A stretch of DNA of 64,000 bases from SMYC01 sp963578475 (GTDB lineage: Bacteria; Acidobacteriota; Vicinamibacteria; Marinacidobacterales; SMYC01): contig CAUZCL010000014.1 of NCBI GenBank assembly GCA_963578475.1, positions 1 to 64,000 on the forward strand, written 5' to 3'. The translations under genes and the position numbers were made by a program. The notes below the pieces were generated by a model. It was not told where the DNA came from. It ran no database searches and saw only the letters and a list, made by a program, of their open reading frames with translations. Of this stretch, positions 50,901 to 62,175 are shown one piece after another. The stretch's first letter is position 1. Each line of letters starts with the position of its first letter.

Positions 50901-51656
50901 TCAAGGAGAAGTTGAAAAGAAGAGCGATTTTCCGGTCAGCTCGCGATGATCGAGTCCCGAGGCGTGATCGAGCTCCGCTAGCCAGTCAGGAAGCTCGACG
51001 GGAAAGCGCCATTCGTCGGCGCGCCCGCCACGCTCCTCGAATGCAGCCCGCCACGGCGTCCACCAGGGATGCACTCGACGGGCGATGGGCTCGACGATGA
51101 GCACCGAGACTCCGCGGCTTTTGCGAAGCCTTCCGAGGAGGGTATTCCGCGCATCGTCCCCGAGCTCATTGACGGCAAAAGCCGCCACCACGGCGTCCCC
51201 GCTTTTCGCGTTCGGGGCCTGCTCGATCGATTTGTTGAGGATGCGACCCTCGAGGGAGAGCGTGTCAAGGCTCCGTCTCGCCTCCTGCGCGACCCACTTC
51301 TGGCGCTCCACCCCGACCACGAATGGAGAAGGTTCCGCCGCGAGTGCCCAAGCGGCGCCAGCCGCGCCGAGGCCGCAGCCGAGGTCGTGGACGGTCCCAG
51401 GCGGCGGGGACTCCGCGCCGAGCTCGAGGACGATCGCGCGCACGAGCAAAAAATGCAGCGGTGTGTAAAAGGATGCAAAAGCGGCTCTTTTGCCAGCCCC
51501 GTCGAAGACGGCCGTGCCGAGCCGGCTCCTCTCCTCGACATAGATGCGGGAGAGCGCGACAACGCCCTTTCGGATCTCCCTAAAAGTCAGCCGCTCGAGC
51601 TCGCGCGCCCGAAGCGCGTCTAACCAGCCCAGAAAGGCCTCATCGGAGTTCGCCAT
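50901..51656 (-). CDS. Rsm22-like methyltransferase domain protein
   Basis: 251 residues from ATG 51656. Methyltransferase motif I 'GTVHDLGCGLGAAGAAWALA', 'FVVGVERQKWVAQEARRSLD', 'GDAVVAAFAVNELGDDARNTLLGRL' and 'VLIVEPIARRVHPWWTPWRAAFEERGGRADEW' match the Rsm22/mitoribosome-assembly-type methyltransferases that occur in bacteria, although those four-Cys motifs are not present here. Possible role in rRNA modification or ribosome assembly; enzymatic activity is unproven. No operon with blaI, being separated by the operator region. Confidence 0.72.
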   Translation of the reverse strand: MANSDEAFLGWLDALRARELERLTFREIRKGVVALSRIYVEERSRLGTAVFDGAGKRAAFASFYTPLHFLLVRAIVLELGAESPPPGTVHDLGCGLGAAGAAWALAAEPSPFVVGVERQKWVAQEARRSLDTLSLEGRILNKSIEQAPNAKSGDAVVAAFAVNELGDDARNTLLGRLRKSRGVSVLIVEPIARRVHPWWTPWRAAFEERGGRADEWRFPVELPDWLAELDHASGLDHRELTGKSLFFSTSP

Positions 51657-51685
51657 ACGACTTTTACCCGGCATCCTTATTTGCT

Positions 51686-51719
51686 GGAGCTGACGGCTGA
51701 AAGCTGACCGCTGACCGCT
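51686..51719. repeat. Short tandem GCTGACs-type repeat
   Basis: Imperfect tandem units of AGCTGAC/GGCTGAA/AGCTGACC/GCTGACC. Similar 'gctgaccgctga' arrays are common intergenic clutter in high-GC genomes. The rest of the gap to tadA (51657-51834) shows a GGAGA-rich inverted stretch (51755-51776) but no gene. Confidence 0.5.
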
Positions 51720-51834
51720 CGCGGCGGAGATTTGGTTGCGGCCCCGCCGCGCGGAGAGTCTCCTTGCGGAGATTCTTTAAGTCGGGTATTCTCGGAACCG
51801 GATGAGGTGAGGGGCTATCGGGACTCAGCGGCAA

Positions 51835-52272
51835 ATGATGCAACTCGCCTTGGATGAGGCGCGACACGCGCTTCACCTGGGTGAAGTTCCGATCGGTGCC
51901 GTGGTAGCGAACGACCAGCAAGTCGTTGCCTCTGGGTTCAATCAGCCGATTCGATCGGTGGACCCCACCGCCCATGCCGAGCTCGACGCGATGCGCAAAG
52001 CGGCTCGAGAGCTCGGTAATTACCGACTTTCGGGCTTGACGCTCTACGTCACCGTCGAGCCTTGTATGATGTGTGTAGGTGCGATTGTGCATGCACGTAT
52101 TGCTACACTGGTCTATGGTGCCACCGAGCCCAAATTTGGCGCCGTGGAATCTTTGTTTGATTTGAACGAGATCCGCATGCCGCATCGGTTGTCGGTCGTG
52201 TCGGGAGTACTGGAGCCAGATTGTAGAAAGATACTGCAGGATTTCTTCAAATACCGCCGCGAGAACGTTTGA
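51835..52272 (+). CDS. tadA: tRNA-specific adenosine deaminase TadA
   Basis: Converts adenosine 34 to inosine in tRNA-Arg. 145 residues. Zinc site 'DPTAHAELDAM' (His and catalytic Glu) and 'YVTVEPCMMCVGAIVHARI' (P-C-x-x-C), plus 'VYGATEPKFGAVESLF'. An in-frame TGA at 51808 rules out a longer start; ATG 51835 or 51838 leaves a slightly short N-terminus. The next feature is a tRNA gene. Confidence 0.94.
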   Translation: MMQLALDEARHALHLGEVPIGAVVANDQQVVASGFNQPIRSVDPTAHAELDAMRKAARELGNYRLSGLTLYVTVEPCMMCVGAIVHARIATLVYGATEPKFGAVESLFDLNEIRMPHRLSVVSGVLEPDCRKILQDFFKYRRENV

Positions 52273-52301
52273 GAACGATTCTCGCGGCCGGCACGATTCG
52301 C

Positions 52302-52394
52302 GGAGAGGTACCGAAGTGGTCGTAACGGGGGCGCCTCGAAAGCGTCTTGTCTGGTGAGTAACTGGGCACGTGGGTTCGAATCCCACCCTCTCCG
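52302..52394 (+). tRNA. tRNA-Ser (anticodon CGA)
   Basis: Class II tRNA with a long variable arm. Acceptor GGAGAGG (52302-52308) pairs with CCTCTCC (52387-52393), discriminator G 52394, and an encoded CCA at 52395-52397. Anticodon loop CTCGAAA (anticodon CGA) is closed by GGCGC/GCGTC; T-arm TGGGTTCGAATCCCA is perfect. Confidence 0.96.
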
Positions 52395-52464
52395 CCAATC
52401 GAAATCCTAATTCCGAGACTGAGTCGCAGCCAATACGTTTTTCGCCTTCAAAAATAGAGCTGAC

Positions 52465-55545
<3,081 letters not shown>

Positions 55546-55547
55546 CC

Positions 55548-56366
55548 ATGGCGAGATCAGAGACACCCGACCAAGAGCGCCGCTGGTGGTCGGAGCGTTG
55601 GTGGTCTGTCATGGAGTCGATCGGCGTCGCGCAACGACTCGAGCGCGGTAAGCGCTACGCGCGAGCCGAGCGCCTGCTCTCGCTCGAGTTCGACGCGGGC
55701 CGTGTCGTTGCCGAAGTGCAGGGCTCACGCTACCAGCCCTACGTCGTCGAGATCGCGATCGACCCCTTCTCGGATGAGAAGTGGCACGAAGCGGTCAGGG
55801 AGCTCGCGACTCAGGCGCGCTTTTCGGCGAAGCTTCTCTCGGGCGAGATGCCGGAGAACATCGAGGACGTCTTTGCCAGCGTGGGCGTGTCCTTGTTCCC
55901 GACCTCGGCGAACGAGCTCACGATGTCGTGCAGTTGTGCGGATGACGTCGTGCCGTGCAAACACATCGCGGCCGTCCATTACGTGCTCGCGGAGAAGTTC
56001 GATGCCGATCCGTTCTTGTTGTTTCGCTGGCGAGGCCTGAGTCGCGAGCGGCTACTCCGCCAGCTCCGCCAGCGCCGCGCGGCGGAGGCCGCGGGCCGTG
56101 CGCTCCATTACTCGAGAGAGCGCACGCTCGAAGAATCCATCGATGATTTCTGGAAGCTCGGAGAAAGTTTCGACTCCTTGTCGATTTCGGTCGGCCCTCC
56201 AGCGGTCACGGCATCGCTTCTCAAACGACTCGGCGTGCCGCCATTCTGGAAAACCCATCCAGAGATTCGAGGCTCGCTCGAGAGGCTTTATTCGAAAGTA
56301 ACGGAGCGCGCGATGGCGCTCGCCTATAGCGGCCGCGCCGCTAAAGACCCGAACGCCGACAGCTAG
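55548..56366 (+). CDS. SWIM zinc-finger protein (SNF2 partner)
   Basis: 272 residues. Zinc motif C-x-C-x(n)-C-x-H in 'MSCSCADDVVPCKHIAAVHYVLAEKF'. N-terminal 'RRWWSERWWSVMESIGVAQRLERGKRYAR' and 'VVAEVQGSRYQPYVVEIAI' are typical of the SWIM proteins paired with SNF2 helicases. ATG 55548, directly after the helicase stop. Probably a DNA- or protein-binding accessory. The stop overlaps that of the convergent rhomboid gene by four bases. Confidence 0.92.
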   Translation: MARSETPDQERRWWSERWWSVMESIGVAQRLERGKRYARAERLLSLEFDAGRVVAEVQGSRYQPYVVEIAIDPFSDEKWHEAVRELATQARFSAKLLSGEMPENIEDVFASVGVSLFPTSANELTMSCSCADDVVPCKHIAAVHYVLAEKFDADPFLLFRWRGLSRERLLRQLRQRRAAEAAGRALHYSRERTLEESIDDFWKLGESFDSLSISVGPPAVTASLLKRLGVPPFWKTHPEIRGSLERLYSKVTERAMALAYSGRAAKDPNADS

Positions 56367-57025
56367 TAATACTCGTACTCGATGCGCTCTTTCGCCCGGA
56401 GCGCGTCCTTCTGCTTGGTGAAATAGGCGAGTGCAAAACTAAAGCCCACGACGAAGCCAATGAGGTGCGTGCGGTAGCTGATCGCGGGCTCGACCGCGGT
56501 TGGTACGAGAACGATGAGGCCGAAACCCACGGCGCGCACGACGCGCTTTTTCAGCGGGATGCGCCGCTCGACGAGCAAGTAGAGCGTGAGCCAGAAACCC
56601 GCCATCAAATAAACGACTCCCGAAGCGCCGAGCAGCCAGGTCTCGGCGGGGTAGGTGCGAAGCGAGATGGCCGTGACGAGAGTGCCTAGGACCAAGGTGA
56701 ACGCCGGATAAGCGAGCGGCCCGTAATAGCCGTATATCAAGAAGGCCAGGACGCCGAGGACGACCGCGTTCGAAAGGAAATGCCCCCAGTCTGAATGCAC
56801 GAGAAGCGACGTCAGAAGCCTCCAATACTCCCCGTGGAGAAAGACCGATTCCCGGCTCGCAGGCAGGAGCGAGGCGGCACCGAATGGGTCGCTCCAGTAG
56901 ATCACGGAAGCCACGAAGAGGAGGAGCACACTTCCGAGAGCCACCCAAACGCTCTTGGACGCGGGCTTTCTGGAGAGATACGTCGCCTTGATGACAGGTT
57001 CGCGGTCCAACTTCCAAGCGTCCAT
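56363..57025 (-). CDS. Rhomboid-family intramembrane serine protease
   Basis: 220 residues, about six membrane helices. Catalytic Ser in 'TWLLGASGVVYLMAGFW' (G-x-S-G), catalytic His in 'SYRTHLIGFVVGFSFALAYF' and the conserved 'HSDWGHFLSNAVVLGVLAF' of helix 2. A cytoplasmic N-terminus with Lys/Arg precedes TM1. ATG 57025; a GTG at 57040 is possible. Cleaves membrane helices of unknown substrates. Confidence 0.92.
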   Translation of the reverse strand: MDAWKLDREPVIKATYLSRKPASKSVWVALGSVLLLFVASVIYWSDPFGAASLLPASRESVFLHGEYWRLLTSLLVHSDWGHFLSNAVVLGVLAFLIYGYYGPLAYPAFTLVLGTLVTAISLRTYPAETWLLGASGVVYLMAGFWLTLYLLVERRIPLKKRVVRAVGFGLIVLVPTAVEPAISYRTHLIGFVVGFSFALAYFTKQKDALRAKERIEYEYY

Positions 57026-57305
57026 AGCTACGGTGCTCACACTAGCACTCCGGCTCTCGCTGAACTAGAGCGAGCGCTCTTGGTGAGGCTTGGGGACGCC
57101 TCCGTTGAGATGAGGGCGAAAGCCCACGCCAAAGGGGGAGTCTCCCACGTCGAAAGACCCAATTCGGGTTCCAAAAGACAGTTTCCGTAGTCGATAGTCG
57201 CTTCAACTGCGTCTGTGGGAACGACTATTGGAACTGGGTGAAAACGAATAGCCCGAGACGCATTTCTGGCCACGGTCTTGCTTAAGAACAAGAGTGGGAA
57301 GTGAC

Positions 57306-57611
57306 ATGTCGGACTTCGATCAGATCGAACGTAGAAAGAACCCCCGTGTTTCGCTGGAAGACGAGCATTCGGTCAGCGTATTCTTTGAGCCGGCAAAAGC
57401 CATCGACCTGTCCAGAACCGGGGTCATGCTGGAGGTCTCGAGACCGTTGCACGGCGAGGTGGCGCGACTCAAGTTGGACCTTGGACCGGACCATGTGCTC
57501 GACGTCAAGGGACGGGTCGTGCGGCACTACGTGCATGGGTTCGAGGTGTGCGACGACGGCAGGACCATCGTCAAATACCGCGTCGCGATAGATCCTTCAG
57601 ACCTATGTTGA
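57306..57611 (+). CDS. PilZ domain protein (c-di-GMP receptor)
   Basis: 101 residues, a single PilZ domain. 'IERRKNPRVSLEDE' carries the R-x-x-x-R c-di-GMP motif and 'AIDLSRTGVMLEVSRPL' the D/N-x-S-x-x-G motif. GGAAG lies about 7 nt before ATG 57306. The second PilZ-like ORF begins 16 nt after its stop. The upstream region 57050-57300 has no recognisable gene. Confidence 0.88.
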   Translation: MSDFDQIERRKNPRVSLEDEHSVSVFFEPAKAIDLSRTGVMLEVSRPLHGEVARLKLDLGPDHVLDVKGRVVRHYVHGFEVCDDGRTIVKYRVAIDPSDLC

Positions 57612-57627
57612 CTCGCCTGAAGAAAAC

Positions 57628-58023
57628 GTGCTGCACGAGTTTGCCATTGGGATCAGCTACGAGGGCATCGATCGGAGAACAGAACGTCGGATCGGAGCTC
57701 GTGGCGTTCGAACGGGTCAAGTCGCGCTCTTGATGGATTTTCGTCTGCTCCAGCTCTCCGCGGCAGGGATGCTCGTGGGACTGACGTTTTCACTGCCCGT
57801 CGGCTCGGTCCATCCGTTTGCTCTAACCGTCGATGGCCGACACATAGAGGTTCAGGGAGAAGTTCTCAATTGCTTGCCAAGTGACGACGAGGAGAGCGGC
57901 ATCACTCACCGGGCTTCGATCCGGTTCGATGGGTTGAGCGAAGCCAGCGAGGATCTGCTGGAGGAGTACGTAAAGCGGGCCCTGGAGGAGCGCGAAATGG
58001 CCGAGCTCGAAGAGCTCGTCTGA
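57628..58023 (+). CDS. Second PilZ-like domain protein
   Basis: 131 residues from GTG 57628. 'GIDRRTERRIGARGVRTGQ' resembles the R-x-x-x-R loop, and 'LLQLSAAGMLVGLTFSLPVG' resembles the D/N-x-S-x-x-G strand with the first residue changed to Gln; 'IEVQGEVLNCLPSDDEESG' and a charged C-terminal helix rich in Glu follow. Binding of c-di-GMP is less certain than for the first protein. The frame stays open upstream into the first PilZ gene, so the start is uncertain. Confidence 0.65.
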   Translation: MLHEFAIGISYEGIDRRTERRIGARGVRTGQVALLMDFRLLQLSAAGMLVGLTFSLPVGSVHPFALTVDGRHIEVQGEVLNCLPSDDEESGITHRASIRFDGLSEASEDLLEEYVKRALEEREMAELEELV

Positions 58024-58078
58024 GTCCAGAGCCGCGAACGATGACGGCGGCGTACAAGTCTGGCGCTCCGGCGCTCGC

Positions 58079-58490
58079 TGGACTAGAATTACGCTCTGAT
58101 GAGAGCCCGACTCGTACTCGAAGAAGGACGCGTTTTCGAGGGCGTGTTTTTTGGGGCCTCTCGGGAGGCCCGCGGCGGAGGCGTGTTTCGCACAGGACTC
58201 ACCGGCTACCAGGAAATTCTCACCGGTCCTTCCTATAGCGGCCAACTCCTTACGCCGACCTACCCCCATATCGGGAATTACGGCGTCAATCCTGACGACG
58301 GTCGCGCGGCCTGCACCTCGAAGGGCTCATCATCAAAGACCTGTCTCTCATCGCGAGCCATCCTCGCGCGACCGAGACCCTGGCCGATTACCCTACTTCA
58401 AAGACGCGGTCGCGGCTTCGCCCGAGCACTATTGGCCTCGAAGTTTGCAGTCCATGCACCCAGCGAAAATGCTGGTAACTAACGGGAGTT
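58079..58490 (+). pseudogene. carA: Carbamoyl-phosphate synthase small subunit (CarA), N-terminal fragment
   Basis: Starts ATG 58079 with the CarA N-terminus: 'ARLVLEEGRVFEGVFFGASREA', 'FRTGLTGYQEILTGPSYSGQLLTPTYPHIGNYGVNPDD'. The frame shifts near 58307, after which 'LHLEGLIIKDLSLIASHPRATETLADY' follows, then family sequence ends at about 58385. The rest to 58490 ('KDAVAASPEHYWPRSLQSMHP') looks like a piece of another, possibly cupin-like, protein. The glutamine amidotransferase domain and any carB are absent. Confidence 0.75.
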
Positions 58491-58501
58491 GAAGCGAAAA
58501 A

Positions 58502-58954
58502 ATGACGAAAGATCTGGCTCTATTCGTACTGCGTTTATCTGGTTTGGGTCTCGCTTTCGGGCATGGCTGGCAGAAGGTTGCCATGCTCAGCTCGGGCGGT
58601 GGCGATCGTTTCGTGGCCGGTGTGGAAGCCCTCGGCTTTCCCATGCCGCTGGTCTTTGCGTGGGCGGCGGGGCTCGCAGAGCTCGTGGGCGGGCTTGCGG
58701 TAGCACTCGGTATCGGCACGCGCATCGCCGCCAGTTTCGCGGCTTTCACGATGTTCGTCGCTACGATGTTCCGCCACCACCTGCCCCAGCACATTCTCAT
58801 TTGGCTAGGCGTCATGAGCGCGCCGGAGGAGGTGATCGATAGCTGGGGCAACCCCGAGCGTGCCGCAAGCTACATGCTCATCTTTGTGGCGCTCGTGCTT
58901 TTGGGAGGCGGTCGCTTCTCGCTCGACCGTTTCGTGCAGCGCGACAAGACGTGA
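58502..58954 (+). CDS. DoxX family membrane protein
   Basis: 150 residues, four predicted membrane helices. 'LRLSGLGLAFGHGWQKVAML', 'FAWAAGLAELVGGLAVALGIGTRIAA' and 'FTMFVATMFRHHLP' follow the DoxX pattern with conserved Gly/Glu. Function of the family is not settled (quinone-linked or thiosulfate oxidation-related in some archaea). ATG 58502. Confidence 0.85.
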   Translation: MTKDLALFVLRLSGLGLAFGHGWQKVAMLSSGGGDRFVAGVEALGFPMPLVFAWAAGLAELVGGLAVALGIGTRIAASFAAFTMFVATMFRHHLPQHILIWLGVMSAPEEVIDSWGNPERAASYMLIFVALVLLGGGRFSLDRFVQRDKT

Positions 58955-58958
58955 AGCG

Positions 58959-59301
58959 CTATTCGTAGTGTTTCCTGGCCTCCCACGCTTGTGCGAATTC
59001 GTCGGCGGTGAGCGTGGGGTTGCGAGCGATGCGGATCGGCATGTTGTTCCGCGACAAAGGGCACCCGGTTGTGGCGCTTGCTGAGCCGCTCGAGGATCGC
59101 GCCGCCCTCTTCGTTCCCGTCCCCCAGGCGGTAGTCGAGAACCACGAGCTCCGGAGTCTGGCGCGCCATGCGGCTCGCCAAGCTTCTTGCGCTTTCCACG
59201 ATGGAGACGGTGCGCCCTTCGCCGAGGGTTTCGTCAAACACCGCGGCGAGGTCGCATAGCTCATCCGACGGTGGGTTCAAGACGAGCACGGTGATGATCA
59301 C
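58959..59301 (-). pseudogene. Receiver-like (response regulator) domain protein with one frameshift
   Basis: From GTG 59301: 'ITVLVLNPPSDELCDLAAVFDETL' and 'PELVVLDYRLGDGNEEGGAIL' (candidate phospho-Asp in V-L-D-Y) fit a single receiver domain. The frame changes near 59055 and the tail 'NNMPIRIARNPTLTADEFAQAWEARKHYE' finishes at TAG 58959. No output domain. It is preceded by a perfect inverted repeat at 59308-59335. Confidence 0.55.
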
Positions 59302-59307
59302 GAGTGA

Positions 59308-59335
59308 GATATTTTCTCACATGTAAGAAAATATC
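59308..59335 (-). promoter_or_regulatory. Perfect inverted repeat before the receiver gene
   Basis: Arms GATATTTTCT and AGAAAATATC (10 bp each) around an 8-base loop CACATGTA, ending 7 nt before the receiver-domain GTG. It lies in an unusually A/T-rich 280-base gap (59302-59584) and is too close to the start for a terminator; an operator is more likely. Confidence 0.5.
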
Positions 59336-59552
59336 CCAATGTTTGAAGGGGTATGGTTTCCGTGAACTATATATGTGTCAATAGTTTAAGGGCTTTGAAC
59401 AGATTGCCACGAATCGTTCAATAGATTTCCGTAGAAGCCAGTCACCGGTGGGTGGCCTGGAGAGAAAAGTAGGGAAGTGGGATCGTGAGTCGTGCAACGG
59501 TTGTGGAACTTGGACCAACGGCTTCGGCACCTTCTGGCGGTGAGTTAGCTTG

Positions 59553-59591
59553 TCTGCATAATTATGCTATAGTTGCGCATAATCATGACAC
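59553..59591 (+). promoter_or_regulatory. Tandem ARG-box-like operator over the argG start
   Basis: GCATAATTATGC (59556-59567) is a perfect 12-bp palindrome. GCATAATCATGA (59577-59588) repeats it with 10 of the first 11 bases identical and a 21-base phase. The first 18 bases (59553-59570) match the ArgR consensus at 7 of its 10 fixed positions; the second copy overlaps the argG ATG. A TATAGT -10 box (59568-59573) lies between them. Paired sites about 21 bp apart are the usual ArgR arrangement. Confidence 0.55.
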
Positions 59592-60796
59592 ACAAGAAGG
59601 TTGTTCTAGCGTATTCGGGAGGGCTCGACACCTCCGTCATCGTCCCTTGGCTGAAAGAGAATTATGACTGCGAGGTCATCGCGATGCTCGCGGACGTGGG
59701 ACAAGGCGAGGATCTGGAAGCCGCCGCCAAGAAAGGCACGGCCATCGGTGCTTCCAAGACGTTCATCGAAGATCTGCGCACGGAGTTCGTGCGCGACTAC
59801 GTCTTCCCGGCTTTGCGCGCCGGTGCTCGATACGAGCACGACTACCTCCTCGGCACGTCGCTCGCCCGGCCGATCATCGCCAAGTGTCAAGTCGAGATCG
59901 CACTCGCCGAAGGTGCTGATTATGTCGCGCATGGCTGCACCGGCAAGGGCAACGACCAAGTGCGCTTCGAGCTCACGTTCCAGGCACTCGCGCCCGAGCT
60001 AAAAGTTATCGCCCCGTGGCGGGAATGGGACATCCGCTCGCGCGAAGACGCGCTCGCCTACGCGGAGCAACGCGGGATACCCGTCGCGCAAAGCAAAGAA
60101 AATATTTATAGCCGCGACCAGAACATCCTGCACTTGAGTCATGAAGGTGGTGCGCTCGAGGACCCGTGGACGCCGCCACCGGAGAACCTCTACCAGGTCT
60201 CGAAGTCGCCTTCCGAGGCTCCAGCGGAGCCCGAATTCGTCACGATCGCCTTCGAGAAAGGAACGCCCGTCTCGGTCAACGGCAAAGCGCTCGAGCCGGT
60301 GCCGCTTCTCGAAAAACTCAACGAGCTCGGCGGTGCGCATGGCGTGGGTCGTGTCGACATCGTCGAGAACCGTTTGGTCGGGATGAAGTCGCGAGGCGTT
60401 TACGAGACGCCTGGCGGAACCATCTTGCACGCGGCGCATCGCTCTCTCGAGAGCATTACGCTCGACCGCGAGACCTCGCATTACAAAGCCGGGATGGCGA
60501 TCAAATATTCCGAGATCGTTTATGACGGCCAGTGGTTCTCGCCGCTCCGAGAAGCACTCGACGCCTTCGTCGATGCGACGCAGCAAACCGTTACGGGCGA
60601 CGTTCTCGTACAGCTTTACAAGGGTAGCGCCAGCGCCGTAGGACGGCGCTCGCCCCACAGCTTGTACTCGGAGGAGTTCGCGACTTTCGGCAAAGACGAT
60701 GTCTACAAGCAAGCAGATGCCGAGGGCTTCATCCGTCTTTTCGGCCTTCCTCAGAGAATTCGCAAGCTGAGCGAGCGAGCGCGAGAGAGAGGATGA
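59585..60796 (+). CDS. argG: Argininosuccinate synthase
   Basis: Joins citrulline and aspartate with ATP in arginine synthesis. 403 residues. ATP-binding 'VVLAYSGGLDTSVIVPWLKENY' (S-G-G-L-D-T-S), 'VAHGCTGKGNDQVRFE', 'YSRDQNILHLSHEGGALEDP' and 'VGRVDIVENRLVGMKSRGVYETPGG' are intact. ATG 59585 is taken rather than the TTG at 59573. Probably regulated through the overlapping operator. The stop overlaps argH as ATGA. Confidence 0.96.
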   Translation: MTHKKVVLAYSGGLDTSVIVPWLKENYDCEVIAMLADVGQGEDLEAAAKKGTAIGASKTFIEDLRTEFVRDYVFPALRAGARYEHDYLLGTSLARPIIAKCQVEIALAEGADYVAHGCTGKGNDQVRFELTFQALAPELKVIAPWREWDIRSREDALAYAEQRGIPVAQSKENIYSRDQNILHLSHEGGALEDPWTPPPENLYQVSKSPSEAPAEPEFVTIAFEKGTPVSVNGKALEPVPLLEKLNELGGAHGVGRVDIVENRLVGMKSRGVYETPGGTILHAAHRSLESITLDRETSHYKAGMAIKYSEIVYDGQWFSPLREALDAFVDATQQTVTGDVLVQLYKGSASAVGRRSPHSLYSEEFATFGKDDVYKQADAEGFIRLFGLPQRIRKLSERARERG

Positions 60797-62154
60797 AGCT
60801 CTGGGGCGGCCGATTCAAGAAACCCACGGCACCGGAGCTCGAAGCCCTCGGGATCTCGATCGACTTCGACCGAAGGCTCGCCTTCGAAGATGTCCGCATC
60901 AACCGAGCCTACGCGCGCGAGCTTTCGGCCGTCGGTGTCCTTAGCGAAGCCGAGCTCGAGACCATAATCTTTGGTCTCGACCAAGTTGAGGCGCGGCTAA
61001 AAGAAAACCCCGTTCTCGAGGACGAAGACATTCACACCGCGGTCGAGCGGCTTCTTGCAGAGTTCATCGATCCCGAGATCGCCGCCAAAGTTCCGACAGG
61101 TCGAAGCCGCAACGACCTCGCCGTCACCGAGCTTCGCCTCTATCTCGCGAGCGCCATCGACGCGCGCATGGCGGAAGTCAAGAAGCTTCAAGAGATTTTG
61201 CTCACGCAAGCGCGCGCAAACCAGGACACCGTCATGCCCGGCTACACCCATCTACGCCGCGGACAGCCCGTCGTCTTTGCTCAATACCTCCTTGCTTATT
61301 TCTGGGCGCTCGACCGAGACCGCGATCGGCTCGCGCAAGCGCGCGAGCGTTCCCTCGAACTTGCCCTCGGCGCGGGCGCTCTGGCCGGCAATCCGTTCGG
61401 CGTCGACAGGCGCCGCCTCGCGGACGAGCTCGGCTTCGAGCGCGTTATTCCAAACAGCATCGACGCGATCTCGTCGCGCGACCACATTCTCGAATTTCTC
61501 TCCGCCGGCGCCATACTCGGAACGCATCTCTCGCGTATGGCTGAAGACCTTATCTTGTGGTCGGGCGCCGAGTACGGCTTCGTCAATATCGACGAGAGCT
61601 ACACGACGGGAAGCAGCCTCATGCCGCAGAAGCGCAATCCGGATAGCCTCGAGCTCATCCGAGGCAAGTCCGGTAGACTCACCGGAAACCTCATGGCGCT
61701 TCTCACGATCGTCAAAGGGCTTGCGACCGGCTACCAGCGCGACCTGCAGGAAGACAAAGAGCCTGCCTTCGACACCTTAGATACGCTCGGCCTCCTGCTG
61801 CCGGTGATGGAGGGCGTCATCCGCACGCTCACCGTGAACCGCGAAGGCATGGAGCAAGCGCTCTCGCCCGACTTGCTCGCCACCGACCTCGCCGAGTACC
61901 TCGTACGCCGCGGGATTCCCTTCCGCAACGCCCACGCCACCGTAGGCGAAGTGCTCGCCCTTGCTGCAGAGAAAGGCGTTTCCCCAGGCGACCTCTCGCT
62001 CGAAGAACTGCGCAGCTTTTCGCCGGAGTTCGAAGACGACGTGTCCAAAGTCTGGGACTACCGGGCCTCCGTGGCTCTACGCGATACCGAAGGTGGGGTC
62101 TCACCGCGCGCGATCGAAGAGCAGCTCGCGAAGGCCGACAAACGGCTAGAATAG
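60793..62154 (+). CDS. argH: Argininosuccinate lyase
   Basis: Releases arginine and fumarate. 453 residues. N-terminal 'MKLWGGRFKKPTAPELEAL', 'EDEDIHTAVERLL' (His), 'TGRSRNDLAVTELRLYL', 'DTVMPGYTHLRRGQPVVFAQYLLAYFW' and the signature 'TTGSSLMPQKRNPDSLELIRGKSG' with catalytic Ser. The C-terminal swivel domain is complete. Translationally coupled to argG. Arginine genes argB/C/D/F are not in the window. Confidence 0.96.
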   Translation: MKLWGGRFKKPTAPELEALGISIDFDRRLAFEDVRINRAYARELSAVGVLSEAELETIIFGLDQVEARLKENPVLEDEDIHTAVERLLAEFIDPEIAAKVPTGRSRNDLAVTELRLYLASAIDARMAEVKKLQEILLTQARANQDTVMPGYTHLRRGQPVVFAQYLLAYFWALDRDRDRLAQARERSLELALGAGALAGNPFGVDRRRLADELGFERVIPNSIDAISSRDHILEFLSAGAILGTHLSRMAEDLILWSGAEYGFVNIDESYTTGSSLMPQKRNPDSLELIRGKSGRLTGNLMALLTIVKGLATGYQRDLQEDKEPAFDTLDTLGLLLPVMEGVIRTLTVNREGMEQALSPDLLATDLAEYLVRRGIPFRNAHATVGEVLALAAEKGVSPGDLSLEELRSFSPEFEDDVSKVWDYRASVALRDTEGGVSPRAIEEQLAKADKRLE

Positions 62155-62175
62155 CGTTCTGTTTCAAAAACACCG

